DNA from: Pelecanus crispus | Taxonomy: Eukaryota; Chordata; Aves; Pelecaniformes; Pelecanidae | Direction: 5' to 3' | DNA length: 64,000 bases | NCBI RefSeq assembly: GCF_030463565.1 | Contig: NC_134656.1 | Location: 1,059,001-1,123,000 of the forward strand | Shown here: one piece after another, positions 22,700-35,785 of the stretch | Layout of the letters: the number at the start of each line of letters is the position of its first letter | How positions within the stretch are numbered: position 1 is the stretch's first letter | The notes under the pieces: generated by a model | Database searches by the model: none | What the model was told of the DNA's origin: nothing | Seen by the model: only the letters and a program-made list of their open reading frames with translations | Program-made: the position numbers and the translations under genes

Positions 22700-25117
22700 A
22701 TGACGGCATTTTTTCCCAGTGTTCCCAACTGGATTCAAGATGCAAAGCAGGAGGAGGAAGAGACAGGCTGGAAATTAGTCCCCAGACCAAGAGGTGAAGA
22801 GACCGAAAGTCAGGGAAAATGCCAATGTGAAATATCGGAGACCTCCTTCACTAATGTGGACAAGCTGAGAACTCACACACTTTCTCATTCTGAGCAGAGA
22901 CCATACAACTGCCCTCAGCTGCACTGTGGCAAAGCCTTTGCTTCTAAGTACAAGCTATATAGGTAGGTAACTGCTGAGTGCCTCTGCCGAACGGTGCTCC
23001 CCTACCAGAAGAGAGGGGGAAAACCCCTCCATCATGTTTTTTTGCTTGAATTTCTGAGAAGGTGGAGGAGGGGGAATGCCCTTGTTACCTTGCAAAGCAG
23101 TTGGGTCCCAGACGTTACCATACTTGGCATCTCTTTAAGTACCTTCCAGAGAACCTCAGATAATACTTTATCCTGAGCTGAAGCTGTTTTCTGTTTTACT
23201 GAGGAGGAAGTTGAAGCAGAAAGTGAAGTTCACAGATTAAAAAACAAAATGAAAAGCAAGAATAGCATTCACATTTCATAAGCCCTACCTCTAACGTTAA
23301 TCACAGGCATATTTCTATGGCAGCTGTTGTTCTAGCATGAAGAAGTAGAGTTCCTACTTATGTGCTGAAATATAGCAGAGAATAATTAAATTATATGATC
23401 GCTAGAAACTTGAAACTAGATGAACCACAGTGTCAGAGTGTAAGATACCAAGGTGAAATCAGTCCACAGTGGCTGTCAACCGACATTGCCACAGTCTGAT
23501 GCCTCCTGCTGAAACGAAGCCGTCTCACCAGCAGACAAGCATTTCTTGTCATAAACTACCAAGGTTTTCTTTGTCATTCCCCCCTTTGATAGCCTCAAGA
23601 GAGAGAACAGGAGCTGAGTAGACGACTGAAGTATACCTGTGCCGAGGTGATGCATTCTAGGGCGGACGGGCACTGCTGAGACAGACGCTGTAACTGTTGC
23701 TTGAAATGTTCTGCTTCTGTGCCTGGAGAGCCCCTGCTGCCCGGGCCGTCAGGGCAGCATCTTTTAGTGGCGGTAAAATGCCACCTGGGATTTTTGTGGC
23801 ATAAAGTGTAGAACATGAGGAAAATTTTGAAAAGTAGCCTGTGTTCTCTTAGGGGTTGGACACTAGTCTAAACTTTCCTGCTTTTCTCCCAAAAGGCATA
23901 TGGCCACGCACTCTGCTCAGAAGCCTCATCAGTGTATGTACTGCGAGAAGATGTTTCACCGGAAAGATCACCTTCGCAACCACCTCCAGACCCACGATCC
24001 CAACAAGGAGGCCCTCCACTGTCCTGAGTGTGGCAAAAACTACAACACGAAACTGGGCTTCAGGCGGCATCTGGCCATGCACGCAGCTGCCAGTGGCGAT
24101 CTCAGCTGCAAGGTATGCCTCCAGACGTTTGAAAGCACCCAAGTCCTGCTGGAGCACCTCAAAGCTCATTCTAGGCGGGCTTCTGGTGGAGCGAAGGAAA
24201 AGAAGCATCCGTGTGACCACTGTGATAGGCGCTTCTACACCCGGAAAGATGTGCGGAGACACTTGGTGGTGCACACGGGGCGGAAGGACTTCTTGTGCCA
24301 GTACTGTGCTCAGAGGTTTGGGCGGAAAGATCATCTGACCAGGCACATGAAGAAAAGCCACTCCCAGGAACTGCTGAAGATTAAGACAGAGCCGGTTGAC
24401 ATGCTGGGTCTCCTAAGCTGCAGCTCATCTGTCGCAGTGAAAGAAGAGCTGAGTCCTGTCCTGTGCGTGGCGTCCAGAGACATGATAGGTGGTAAGAGCT
24501 TCCCTGGCATGTTGCCCATGGGCATGTACAGCACACACCTCCAAACCATGCCAAGCTCAGGGATGCCCCATTCTTTGGTTCCTAATTCCCTTCCAATGGG
24601 AATGAGCTATCCTCTGGAGTCGTCTTCTCCCATCTCCTCCCCACCGCAACCTCCTCCAAAGTATCAGCTTGGATCTACCTCATATTTGCCTGAGAAACTA
24701 CCCAAAGTAGAGGTGGACAGCTTTTTGTCAGACTTCCCTGGCAGCCTGTCTCTCTCATCTGGTGAGCCTCAGTCCTCTTCGCCTCAGCCACCCCCCCTGG
24801 ATGAGGCTTTGCTTTCCAAGAGCCCTGCTAACCTTTCAGAGGCTCTCTGTGCTGCTAACATGGACTTTTCTCATCTTCTTGGCTTCCTCCCCCTAAATCT
24901 TCCTCCTTGCAATCCACCTGTATCATCGGGGGGATTGGTCATGGGCTACTCACAGGGGGAGACACAGCCACTGCTTACCACTTTGCAACACCAACCTCAA
25001 GAATCTCCCGGAGCTGGGGCCTCGCTGAACTTTGGGCCCCTTCATTCATTGCCCCCTGTCTTCACCTCCAGCTTGAGCACAACCACGCTGCCACGTTTCC
25101 ACCAGGCATTCCAATAA
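22700..25117 (+). CDS. PLAGL2: Zinc-finger transcription factor PLAGL2
   Basis: Nuclear C2H2 zinc-finger activator of the PLAG family. Two coding exons, 22700-22962 and 23896-25117, join within Arg88 (AG|G) and give 494 residues (human 496). Seven C2H2 fingers run from about residue 41 to 243: C41xC43 with H59/H63, then fingers beginning YNCPQ, HQCMYC, LHCPEC, LSCKVC, HPCDHC and FLCQYC. The next motifs are IKTE (Lys251) and VKEE, both matching the SUMO consensus. The C-terminal half is Ser/Pro/Leu-rich and ends LPRFHQAFQ as in mammals. The ATG at 22700 is chosen because it matches the mammalian N-terminus (MTxFF); no in-frame ATG lies upstream in the exon. The single coding intron (22963-23895) holds nothing notable. 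PLAGL2 is divergent from POFUT1 and convergent with TM9SF4. Confidence 0.98.
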
Positions 25118-27710
25118 GCTGAGCTGAAAATAGCACTGGAGAACAGATCTTTCAATCACCCTTTTGTGGAGAGCCTTAAAAACGCACAACTCTTACTTCC
25201 CTTTGGGGTGTGAAAGCTTTGCAAAGCTGTTTCAGACAGGAGGTTTCTGATCTCTGGAGGGAGCACTTGTAGACTGGAACAGCAGATATCCCCGTGCAAG
25301 TCCCAGTCCTGTACAGCGAAAAGATTACAGCTAATAGACTGGATATATTTTATCTAATTTTTAATCTGTGAATCAGGAGCCGCGCTTAGCACTGACCTTC
25401 CCTGAGATCCTGGAGCTATGTTCCTCTTTGGGAAGGGACTGTCCCCGAGAAGGAGTTGAGACTCTTTCATCTTGGGCTAAACTTCTGAAGAGTCCAGCTT
25501 CCATTTCACCTTACCACACTGCAATTCTGGCAAAACAGCCAACACCTCCACATGGAGAAGGAGGAGAAGTCAGGATACCCGCTCTGTATGAAGCCAACGG
25601 GGAAGAGGCTGTCCTTCCCCACTACCTCTCATCCCATCACCGAATACAGCTTACTCCACATCAGTGTTAAGCAACAAGACCGTTTACATAGTGAATTCAG
25701 AGACGACACCTCATTCTTCTTTGCGGAGCCGTTAGGTTAAACTCATTACAGTGAACATTGTTTACACACCACAAATCTGTTTCCGCCATTACAAAAATAG
25801 GAGGCACCAGAATACACTGGTTTTTTAAGCTGGTGTAGCTAGAACACTGTTTACACAACGAAGTCAGGTTGCACTGATTTCTCTTCACTTATCATGTTCT
25901 TCCCCCATGGGGAAATACACTGCTTTTTGGACCACTTCAGCCTCTGCCACCGTAGGCAGCAGCTTCCCGGGATTTCTCTCTGGCTATCCACGTGTCAAGG
26001 GGATGGAGCAGCTCTCACAACTTAGCTGGTTTTTGTGGTGTATGGATAGAGCCCTTTTAAATATCTCCCACAGGCAAACAGATCGTGCATCTGTTCTGGA
26101 AACCAAACCATGTGAAAAGCTAGGTTAGGAGCTGGGGCCGGCAGCATCGCGTCCTGTCGTACCAGCCATGGTGAGATCAGGCTGTGGGCCCCTGCTCTGC
26201 ATGTTCCCTTGAGATGAGGAGCAGAGTACAAGTTTCTATTTTTTTTTTACCACAACAGTTCAGTGAGGTCAGTACCCTTTTGGCTTATCCATGAAGCAGT
26301 CTCAAGAGATAGATTTTTGCCTCTATTCTAGGGTGATAACATCCAGGAATCAGGAGGAAAAATTGGTCCCAGCTTCATGTACGCTCCATCAGCGTACTTG
26401 AAGCATTTTCCCCAACACTAATAGTTCTAACAAAAGCTGAGGGTTTGGGCCTGCAGTCACCCTTTCACTTAGGATTTGGTTCCACTGGCCTTTTTGTTCT
26501 CTCCTTCTCGAGCCTTGTCTCCTGAAAGTAAAGTCCTGCTTCCCCTGCTCCCTGCCTCACCTCTTAAATTCTTCCATGGCCCGTCTACCTGCTGAGGGCA
26601 GAAGGGCTACGCTGTGAAGTGCAGCCAGCTGCTGATGTCATTTAGCATCTGTACCATCTCCTGCTCTCGTTTTCCTGGGCACTTGTACTGCAGATGGTAA
26701 CATATGGAGGTCGAGCTCGCTATACATTGGTGCGTGTTTATGAATAATAGACACGCAGATCTTCATACCTCAGCATGGAGGAACCGATGTAGGCCAATAG
26801 AAACCAGGAAATCTGTCGACATTGTTCTCCATAAATATAGAAAATGCAAAATCTACCTCTACTCTGTTATCTCAGCTCCCTCAGCGAAGCCAGATGCTGT
26901 CCTCCCTCATCTCCCCAGAGTACATCCATTTCAGTCGATGCATATTACTTTCTGCTGAGCCACTGATCCCACAGCATGACATTAGCCGTGCCTCGTTTGT
27001 TCATAGGCTTGTCCCCCTTCCATTTTACTCAAGAATTTTATTTTTAATTTAGTTTAGTAATTCTTCCCAGAATGACTGTTTAGTGAGCCACTGATTCTCC
27101 AAAACATAGATCAGTTGTTTTAGGTTAGCCAGCAATGCTGCAAATAATACTTTTGTATCAAAATGTAATATAAGATTTATTTACCTCAGCAATATCCTGT
27201 GGCCATGATCTCCCTGAGTTAAATGCAGTACTTCCTCTCCTCCACTGTAAAATGTTGCCTTTCGAAGCTCAACGAGTGCCTTCTTGTTCTCTAACATAGA
27301 AAAGGTAAATAGGGCATTTCAGCTAGTCTTCTGTTTACCGTCATTGAATACCTCAGGCCTGTCTTCTATTGCTTTTCCCTTTGCAAATTAAAGAGTTTCA
27401 CACTGTTATCAATTATATGCAAGCCTTATCCCTGTCTTCAGTTGAGAGGATTTTTTTTTTTTTTTTAAGAAATAAATAATCAGAACTGATCACTTGCTGC
27501 AAGTGAGGATTCTCAGATTTATGCAATGCCATCATACACCTCCTTCTATTTCAGAACATTCGGCTTTCTTGCTTTTTGCCTGCATTGTACTCTGAACAGA
27601 TGTCATCACTGGAATTCCTTTAGCAGTGGTAGCTAAACTTAGAGCCAGGCATCTTTTTTCCTACCAGTAGTCTGTCAAAGAATAAATGGAATTCATTTTG
27701 CTGTTATTTG
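25118..27710 (+). other. PLAGL2: PLAGL2 3' UTR (proximal form)
   Basis: Non-coding sequence follows the PLAGL2 stop. AATAAA hexamers occur at 27471-27476 and 27681-27686. The second is followed by T/G-rich sequence suited to cleavage. Long 3' UTRs are usual for this gene, but the true end cannot be read here; a distal candidate is at 32221. Confidence 0.45.
27681..27686 (+). terminator. PLAGL2: Candidate PLAGL2 poly(A) signal AATAAA
   Basis: A canonical hexamer about 2.56 kb after the stop codon, followed within 30 bases by a TG/T-rich stretch. It competes with the upstream hexamer at 27471 and a distal ATTAAA at 32221. Confidence 0.35.
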
Positions 27711-30700
27711 AACGTGTGATTTGCTTTCCACAGCTATTCTAACAAGCAGAATTGCAGTAACATTTGTCAGTGAAAGAAAAGTCTAAACCAGCAAAGGGAG
27801 CGTGTTCAGAGACAGCACGCTGGAGCTAATACCAGGTATTTGCACTGGAAAATGGATTCGAAATTCCCATTCCACAACAGAGCTTGTAACCTGCAAGTAT
27901 TTTGTCAGCCAGTCTAAAACTAATGAGGCTACTTCCATTTGAAATACTAAGTACGCAATTCACAAAACAAATTACTTCCTGAAGCTAGTTAGTGAACAAC
28001 TTTTACCTGGTCTTAAGAAAAAAAAAAACTTTTGAGCATCTAGGCTACACCACTTGGGAATCTTAAGTGTGTTAGGAAGTACGTACCGAGCTGCTGTGAA
28101 AAATCAGTAGAAGTCAGCTTAGACAAGCTCCTGCTAATGCAACTGTAGGTAAAAATACAGTGAGCGTGCCACGCTGCGAGGGTGGTAGCTGCAGCACAGC
28201 CTGGAAACTTGTTTATGTGCAGGGTGTTTGTGCATAAGGGAATGGCAGCCATTATGCTAGTTGGTGACACACAAAGTTTCAGTCCACAAAGGTTTTTTGG
28301 GTTTTACATCAAGGTTTAGGGATGTTTAAGTCAACACGCTACTTGCGTAAGATCAGTATTAGGGTAGGGAATGGGAGACTGCAGGGAAGGATGGTGAATA
28401 CGAAACAGAGACCCATAGCACCAGCGTCCGTGAACGCAGGACCGAGCATTACAGCTACATACGGGCATTCTTGGGCGCTCACCCGGGACCGCGGGTTAGG
28501 GGCTCCAGGTACAGGAGACCGCTGGAGCCAGCCAGGAGAAAAAAACCATTTTGGGAGGCACAAAATGCTTTTGATGGAAGAGAGGAGTTTTTAAAGCAGT
28601 GTTTTCAAAGAGGCTCAGTGAATATGCGAGACAACAAGCTAGGCTGGACTTTACACCGAGACAGGGCAGCAGAGAAGCACTGAGATTTGAGACAGTAAGC
28701 ACCAGCTGTACGAGAGCGAGGGAACTCGGAGGACAGACCAGTGAGAACTGATGAAACGCCTGTAATGAACATAATGCCAGTAGAAGTCTCACACTCTGCC
28801 ATGAACAGAGTACAAGGCAGCCACTAAAGATGTAGAGCATTTTAAGCACTAGATGAAGGAGTTCTTCAGTGGGAGAGCCCTGTGAACTGCCCCGTTACGG
28901 TATCTTTATTCCAGGCACATCTGGATCAGAAAGGTGGCATCAGATTGACCCCAAGAGGAGCGACTACAGCAAATAATTGGTCAGAAGGGTTTAGTTAAGT
29001 AAAGAAATGTTTTAAAGCATGGCTGACTTGGGGAGGGTTCAAGACCAGTAGGAACAGTCCAGCCAACGAAGATACAAAATCATAGAGCACAAGTCTGTGA
29101 AAGGACAGGACGTGAACATGCCAGTGGTTATAAATCAGACCCTAGATTCTCAAAAGGGTAAGGATATAACGTCCCACTGGAAATAAGAATGATTCCGGCT
29201 TGCTTGTTAGAAAACGCATAAGCCCTTTCCGTGGCAGCAGAGGGTTAACTCACCTAGCCAGTCCTTCCCAGGCTCAGATTTCTAGAGCTGTGTGAAAGTC
29301 TGAAGATCTTTTTCCCCATGGGATTACAGCTCGCTCAAAATCCATTTGTATGAAGGAACAACGTGTTAACTTGCATTTGCTTCCACTGAATTTCACTTGA
29401 CAGAATATCCACGTACAGCGATTTGACAGAGCCTGTTCAGCTGTCTCACAATAGTGCCTGCTCTTTAGCCTCAGTGTTGAAAAATGTTGTCACTTCAATG
29501 GGAATCCCTTTTTTCCCCTCCGGTAGATTGATGATTTCAGTACTTTTGTTGGGAGCTCAGCTCTTTGTTCCTTAATTCCTTCCTTGCTGACAGGTGAATA
29601 GCAGCTGCTTGGAAGATTTCCTGCAGTTCACTGAAAAATCCCCATTTCCTTTCTCTACCATTGCATCACCTTTGCTATCTGGAAAGAATAACCCTGCAGA
29701 GGCATTTTCTGCTGCCTGCAATTAAAATTTTTACAAAGAAATCTTCAAAGATGCTCTCCCCATCACCCTACCTTCTTGCTTATCCTCTCTAATCCCGGTT
29801 ACTTAGGCTCACTGAATTCTCCCTCGGGTGCCTATTTTTAGTTAATTGCCTGCCCAAGCCCTGTAGATATTCTGCCACCGAAGAGTGAAGTGGATGGATG
29901 GCTTGAAGAGAACCATTTTGTTAAAACTTTACGGGTTTCTGTCTTTATCCAAAATTTGCTTCTTGTTCATAACTTATTTCTTACATTTTTCCCTAATTCT
30001 CAGAGATAGGAATCCCCATCCGAAGCTCCAAACGCAGTAGTGCCCGACGCGCGTGGTAGGGGAAGGCAGTTTGGTTTAGCCTGGTCCGCTGGACGTTCTC
30101 ACTCGTATCGCCGACCTGGCAGCGCCCTGTGCCCAGGAGGCCGCAGCAGTTCCGAGCCTGCCTTGCAAAGCAGCCGAGAGCTGCCCAGGGGATGCCGCCA
30201 TTGCTAGCGACACAGCGTCCGTACGGGACCGCTATTTCCCGTTCCTCACCCGTCCCCATGCCACCACCACGTCTCCGGTGTCAGCAGACTCCTCTCGGGT
30301 TCTGCTGTCCCTGCCGCACAATCAGCGCACGCTCGCATCAGGCTCACCTCCACGGGACATACTCACTTCGTTCCGGTGAATAACCGGGATCCTTTAGGAA
30401 TCCTTCTGCCGGTTTCGGGCATTCCGTAGTTCTGGGTAAGGCGTTTTCTCCCAGAGCATTTCCTCAGCGGGCTCCTGTGTGCACTGCACCCGGAGCCATC
30501 TCCACACGGTTACACGAACCTCTCGCCACTAAATGCTTTAGACTGCCACAGAAACAGGTCAGGCAAAAATTGAACCGGTGATCAAAAAATGAGACCCAGA
30601 AAACAGACCGTAGTCTGCTTCTCCCAAATCTACACCACGAGATTAGCTTCACTTTCCTATCAGAAGCACATTTTATTTCTTACGTGCACAGGTAGGCTTG

Positions 30701-33700
30701 CAGGAAGAGACTAAGCATCTTCCTTACCACGTGCTCGTAGCTGAAGCTAGGTCTGCAGGAGTCCTTCCCGCCGGTGCCTAAATAGCAGCACGCACAAAGA
30801 ATGTACATGACAAGGAGGTGGCTTCTCTGTAGTGGGAGATCTGTGACAAGGAAAGTTAGAGGCCTTATGGAAGATAAAGAATAGGGAATTTGGAATAAAT
30901 TTTTTTTGTTGTTGAGTAGGTCAGCTCTTCATTTTCAGTTCGGGGAACAATCCTCAACATGAAAGCATCTTATTAAAAAACAACCATCCCTCATTTTAAC
31001 AGCTATCTTCACCTTCGTTCTCACCATCTCTCTCACATACCCTGTCTTTCTTTGAAACTACTATGCAAGCGAGAAACCAGCTCTAACACGGAATGTACTG
31101 AGACGACGGGACAGCTCTGTGCGAAGCCTGCAGGGCAGGAACAGCCACAGCATCTGTCGCTCCGCACGCGGGTCCTGGCTGCTTTAGCATCCAGGTGAAT
31201 GGATCACGCCTGCGCTTGCCCCGGCAGCCCGTTTTCCTCTGCGGTTCAGCATCTTGCACTTGAAGGTAACGCATAAACTTCTGCTCACAGGACTCACCAG
31301 CACGCCCCGCTTCAAGGTGCAACTGAAAACGGTGCCCAAGCCTGCGCATCCGAGCGGAGAGCTGGCGTTGGGAAGGGGCAGGTTCCGTAACTTCTGTTAG
31401 AAGCTTGTCTCGAGTTTGTGATTTCTCTTTGCCCGACTGAGTGCCTCAGCCTTGACCGTTGTTGGGTTTCCCCCCTCTAGTGATCCCTAATATCTAGAAA
31501 CTATTTTTAGAAGGGTGGTTTTGTAACATTTGTACCAGTATTTTCCTTAAGCGAGGATATTGAACAAACAACTAGAGATGCCTGCCTTCGAGGTGGTCGG
31601 CTGCGAGAGGGACGGCAGCGGGAACCTGTGGAAGCCACGAAGACTCAACCCCAGGAGCAGTGGAGCTCTGAAAGTGCTGCTGGAGGAAAAAGCTCCCGAG
31701 TCATCTTTGCAGCCAAGAGTCACGCCAAGATCCCTCTCCCGGGCAGGGCTGCCCCGGCGCGAGCTCTGCCGCCCATCGCAGGAGCGGCTGACCGGAGGGC
31801 AGGATTTGATCCGGAGCCGGCAAACATCCCAATGTAAGGGAATGGGTTTGGGCTTTGTCAGCGCCGGGAGCCGATGGGGGAGACGTGGCGTCTCTGGGGC
31901 AGCAGTTCACACCACCTTTTCCGTGCTGGATCACGACCAACGCAGTGCCCAACCTCCCTTCCTGCAGCTACAGCTGCCGAAGCCAGAAGCTTCCTATTGT
32001 TAAAGCTCAACTGGTTTTCTAAAAAGAAGCTTTCTAGCACTTTTACACACAGTGAATAACCTCTTTTAATGGAGTATTTTGGGGGCTGTAAACAAGGTTT
32101 TTAAACTGTAAAAATATTAAGTGCCGTTAGGAAATGTACAGTTCATCACTAAAATTAGCTCTTTTGTTGTCTTGCAAAATTAAGTTCAAATTAAAAGCAT
32201 TTTTTATAATGAAGTTGTTTATTAAAAGCATTTGAATTGTCTGCCCTGGGTGTCATCTTGGAGGGGAACGGGGTTTTTGGTTTGTTTGGGTTTAAGTAAA
32301 GACAGACTCGTAAGGCAAGTCAAAGACCCAGTTCCCTACATGAATCCACAGAGGTTCAAGTTTCTTTCAAGCAAAGGTTTAGGCCCAAAAAAGGACACGG
32401 CACCCTGCTGGGGATGTAGCGATGGCCGATACCATTATCTCCTGCCAAGGAGAATAACATTTGTTAGACAGAAAGTTCCAATCACTTGGTTTCACTAAAA
32501 TTACCAGTCTGTGTGGAAGGATTTCAGAGTACAGTCCACTCCCCCTTCCAAATAACCCCGACACATTCAGCTCCCCAGGACTGCGCCTTGCACAGAGGCA
32601 GCAGAACCAGAACCAAACCTTAAAGCTTCAGCAACGACCATCTGCCGACACCCACCGCGGGAGCAGTTTGGAGACAAAAAGACAAAATCTCTCTTCAGAA
32701 CACGGTTTAAAAGCTGACAACCATTTTCAGTGTTCAGGTACTTTTCTAGGCGTGATCTAGTTTTCATTCTTAATGCAGCCACTGGCAAGACATGCTGTTT
32801 CCTCAGCAGTGCTTTCCCCCAGAGCAGAGGGCTACGACAGGACACAACTACGGCAGCACCGCTTCTCTAGTCTGCCTGAAAATGAAAAACAAGTTCAGCA
32901 CAGGTTGTCCTGTTGGTGGAGCTGAAGCCTTCCCTTGCCCTTTTTGAAGGGGAGAAGGGACTATTCGGATGATTTCTGAGTTTTGATTAAGGTCTTTGCC
33001 TGCTCTGGTCTCGGCAGCTGATCAGGGTCAGACGTTCAGCAACCCCCAGCATTGGCATCCCCATAATCCGTCACCAGCCACGGCTGCGCCCATCCATTGC
33101 TCTGCTGGGCAAAGCGTAACAAGAAAAGTGAATTCACTGCCTAGTCAGCACCTTTAACAGACGCCTGCTGCTCTCCTGCCACATACACCCCCAGCAAAAA
33201 CACACAAGCACCAGGAAAGACGTCGGGCTAATGATGAAGGTCCGGCTTCTGCAGCACCAACGCGCCTCCAAAACACTGCTGAGAGGAAGAAAACGGCAGC
33301 TCCCTTCTTAACTGTACTCTCACCTCTTTCTGTAAAGCACCTGTATCTGCCCAACGCTCCCAGCCTGTCAGCCGTCCGACAGCCCTGCTGCTCTACCCAT
33401 TCGCGCTACGCAAGTCAGACAACGTATTTCACATGCGAGAGCCAAGTTGCTTAAGCGGTCTTACCGTGCAGCACACGAGAGCGGTACAGCGAGTGACATA
33501 TACAAATGCCTTGACCGGTGGCGTTTTAATTACAATGTACGGCGGTATACAGGACATACCTCACTGGGAGAAACTTACTGCTCCGTCAAGTTTACCAGGA
33601 GAAAAATATTACAAAGAAAACCACAATGTATTCGAAGCTCCGCTTCTGACTGAAGCCACACGTCAGAGACCACGCGGGCGTCGAACAGGCTAAGTGTTAT

Positions 33701-33759
33701 GAAAAGAAAATCCCAAAAGGTGGCTTAGGAGAACCCAGGAGAGCAGGACAACAGGACAA
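27711..33759. other. Gene-free stretch between convergent PLAGL2 and TM9SF4
   Basis: About 6 kb without a recognisable gene. The longest open frame (147 codons at 31560-32003, plus) resembles no family I know and has no flanking splice support. Human genomes carry TSPY26P in this interval; nothing like it is seen here. An AT-rich block at 32030-32245 ends in an ATTAAA signal and could be the distal end of PLAGL2 transcripts. Confidence 0.5.
32221..32226 (+). terminator. Candidate distal PLAGL2 poly(A) signal ATTAAA
   Basis: The block at 32030-32245 is AT-rich and contrasts with its GC-richer flanks. It ends in ATTAAA followed by T/G-rich sequence, as 3' UTR ends usually do. Assignment to PLAGL2 would need a 7.1-kb 3' UTR, so this is tentative. 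Confidence 0.25.
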
Positions 33760-35785
33760 TGGCAGATTTATTTACAATAGGACACAAAGAATACATACAT
33801 TAATTAAAAATTACAAAGAATACAGAGAAAACACTTTGGGGAAGGGAGAGAAATCAATGCTGGCTGAGCCTCTCCACTGGGGCGGGGGCAGAAAATTAAA
33901 AAAAAAAAAAAAAAATCAACCAAAATCTCAGAGAGGGATCTCAAATCGGAACTGACGCAGGACTCCACAGCACAGCTGGCTCGCGCATCCCCTGCTCCCT
34001 TTTTCCATCCGTGATTCCTGGCTGATTAGACTTTGGCATGGTGGGCAGCTGAAGGAGCTGTTGGGCTGGAAAGACTCAGTGCCGAGGAGTCAAGCTGCCT
34101 GGGAAGCCAGCTCCCCGCAGGGGGCAAGGCCGTCGGTAAGAGACACGGGTCCTTGCGTGGACCTGGTGGAAACTTAGGGCAACTGGGGTTAAAAAAAGAA
34201 CCCCAAACCCCTCAAGGGTGCACATCAGTGCTGGTAACGGGGAGGGCTTTGGACAGTTCTGGGTTGGACCGGTGTCACCTGTGGCAGCTGGTCACTTGGG
34301 GACCTCACTGCTTACTACAGCAAGAAGCAAAAGGAAAATTTTCATAGATCTCACTCAAAAACCTCTCCCCTGTAGCCCTGACGGAATCCAGCTAGTCTGG
34401 GGATGGAGGGAGCCTTCCCCTGCAATGTGGAACCTTTTTTCTGGTAAACATCACTCAAGTGACCAAAATAAAAAATTTTAACCTCTTTTAAAAAGAGCTT
34501 CCCACGAGCTGATTCAGGCATCAAGCCACGGAAAAAGAGGAGCCCGCTGCAGAAGAGCCCGCGTCGGCTATCCCGGAGGGCTTGGGCCATTTTGTGGAGA
34601 AGAACAAAATACAGCTTAGGGGCGTACGCTTTTTCTGTTCCCTGGAGGTAGAGAATCGAAGAGGAGGAGAAGAGAGCAGCAAGAGCAGCTGGAGCACAGG
34701 GCAGGTAGCGAGACAGCCTGCTCCTGGCAACGGGGGAACTCCCCAGGGCTGCTCCCTCTGCCCCCAGCCCCTTCTGCACGGCCCGCACACACCTCGCGGC
34801 AGCCGGGGCCCAACACTGCATCAGATCGCTTGGCACTAAAGCGGCAGCGGCACGGCCTTCTCTGCGCAGGGCTCTGCGCGATCCCAGCGGGGATCCCGGG
34901 AAGGAAGCCTGCCCCATTTCCTCACACGGCTGGAGCAGAGCGATCAACAGAACAAACCCTTGTCGTTACCTCGCGCATCCTTCCAGTCCTGTATTCTAGC
35001 ACCAGCGCAATCACGTCGCTTCCACCGTAACGTTACGTCCTGCTGCAGCTGGCTGCACCTTCCGAAAGAGAGGAAATCCCACCCTCCCTCAGCCCTTCCA
35101 GGAGGATTCCGAAGTGGCCCATGCTGTCCGAGGCCGGAGGGAGGGAGAAGCAACGCCAAGGGCTGCAGTTCTCAAGCTCTCTCAGGGTGAAATTGCACTT
35201 CCCAGGCACCTCCAAATTGTAAACAAGCCAAAGCCAGGACTTCTGCAGTCAGAGCACGCCAGACCAACGCTGGGTAAGCCTTTAGGCTCCTTTTATTTTG
35301 CCACAGTCAAGCTCCCTCTTCTGTGCAGACATGAAGGCAGGGAAGAAACCCAGTCTGATATTTGCCTGAAGAGTCTCCCTGAATCCTAGAGCACCCTAGG
35401 GGCTGGAAGAAAATGTTTTCACAAGTGTTTCCACTGCTGTCTCAAATCCGTTCATCATCAACATAAAAAAAAAAAAAGGATGAATTAGCAAAAAGGGGGT
35501 TTACTTATACAGAGGGATATTTCTCTGCTAAAAAACTCCCTCAAATATGGAACAGGATAATAAAGTTAAAATGTAAGGTATCTACAGACCCCTTTTCCCC
35601 CAGAAGTAGCCCAGAATCCATGTACACTGTGCCAAAGTTACATTCCAAAACGAGGCGTTATTTATTTCTCTTGTCACTCTCCCACTGGATTTTGTTTCCT
35701 TAGAAGAGTTGGGAGAAGATGTCCCCTTCACTCCCAGGAGGACACGCACTCAGAGGTGTCTGCTTTCTGCTGGGTCTGTGCATCT
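33760..35785 (-). other. TM9SF4: TM9SF4 3' UTR
   Basis: About 2 kb run from the TM9SF4 stop (35788-35786) to the AATAAA at 33777-33782. An A-rich stretch lies at 33898-33915 and another at 35465-35477. Open frames on either strand are short and unrecognised. Confidence 0.6.
33777..33782 (-). terminator. TM9SF4: TM9SF4 poly(A) signal AATAAA
   Basis: The minus strand reads GTAAATAAATCTG after an AT-rich stretch, with T/G-bearing sequence following. It is the best-placed signal downstream of TM9SF4. Confidence 0.55.

Noticed and set aside
31560-32003. A 147-codon plus-strand frame in the gene-free interval.
   Set aside because: No recognisable domain, no splice context and ordinary codon usage for background sequence. 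It could be a transcript end but not a supported gene.
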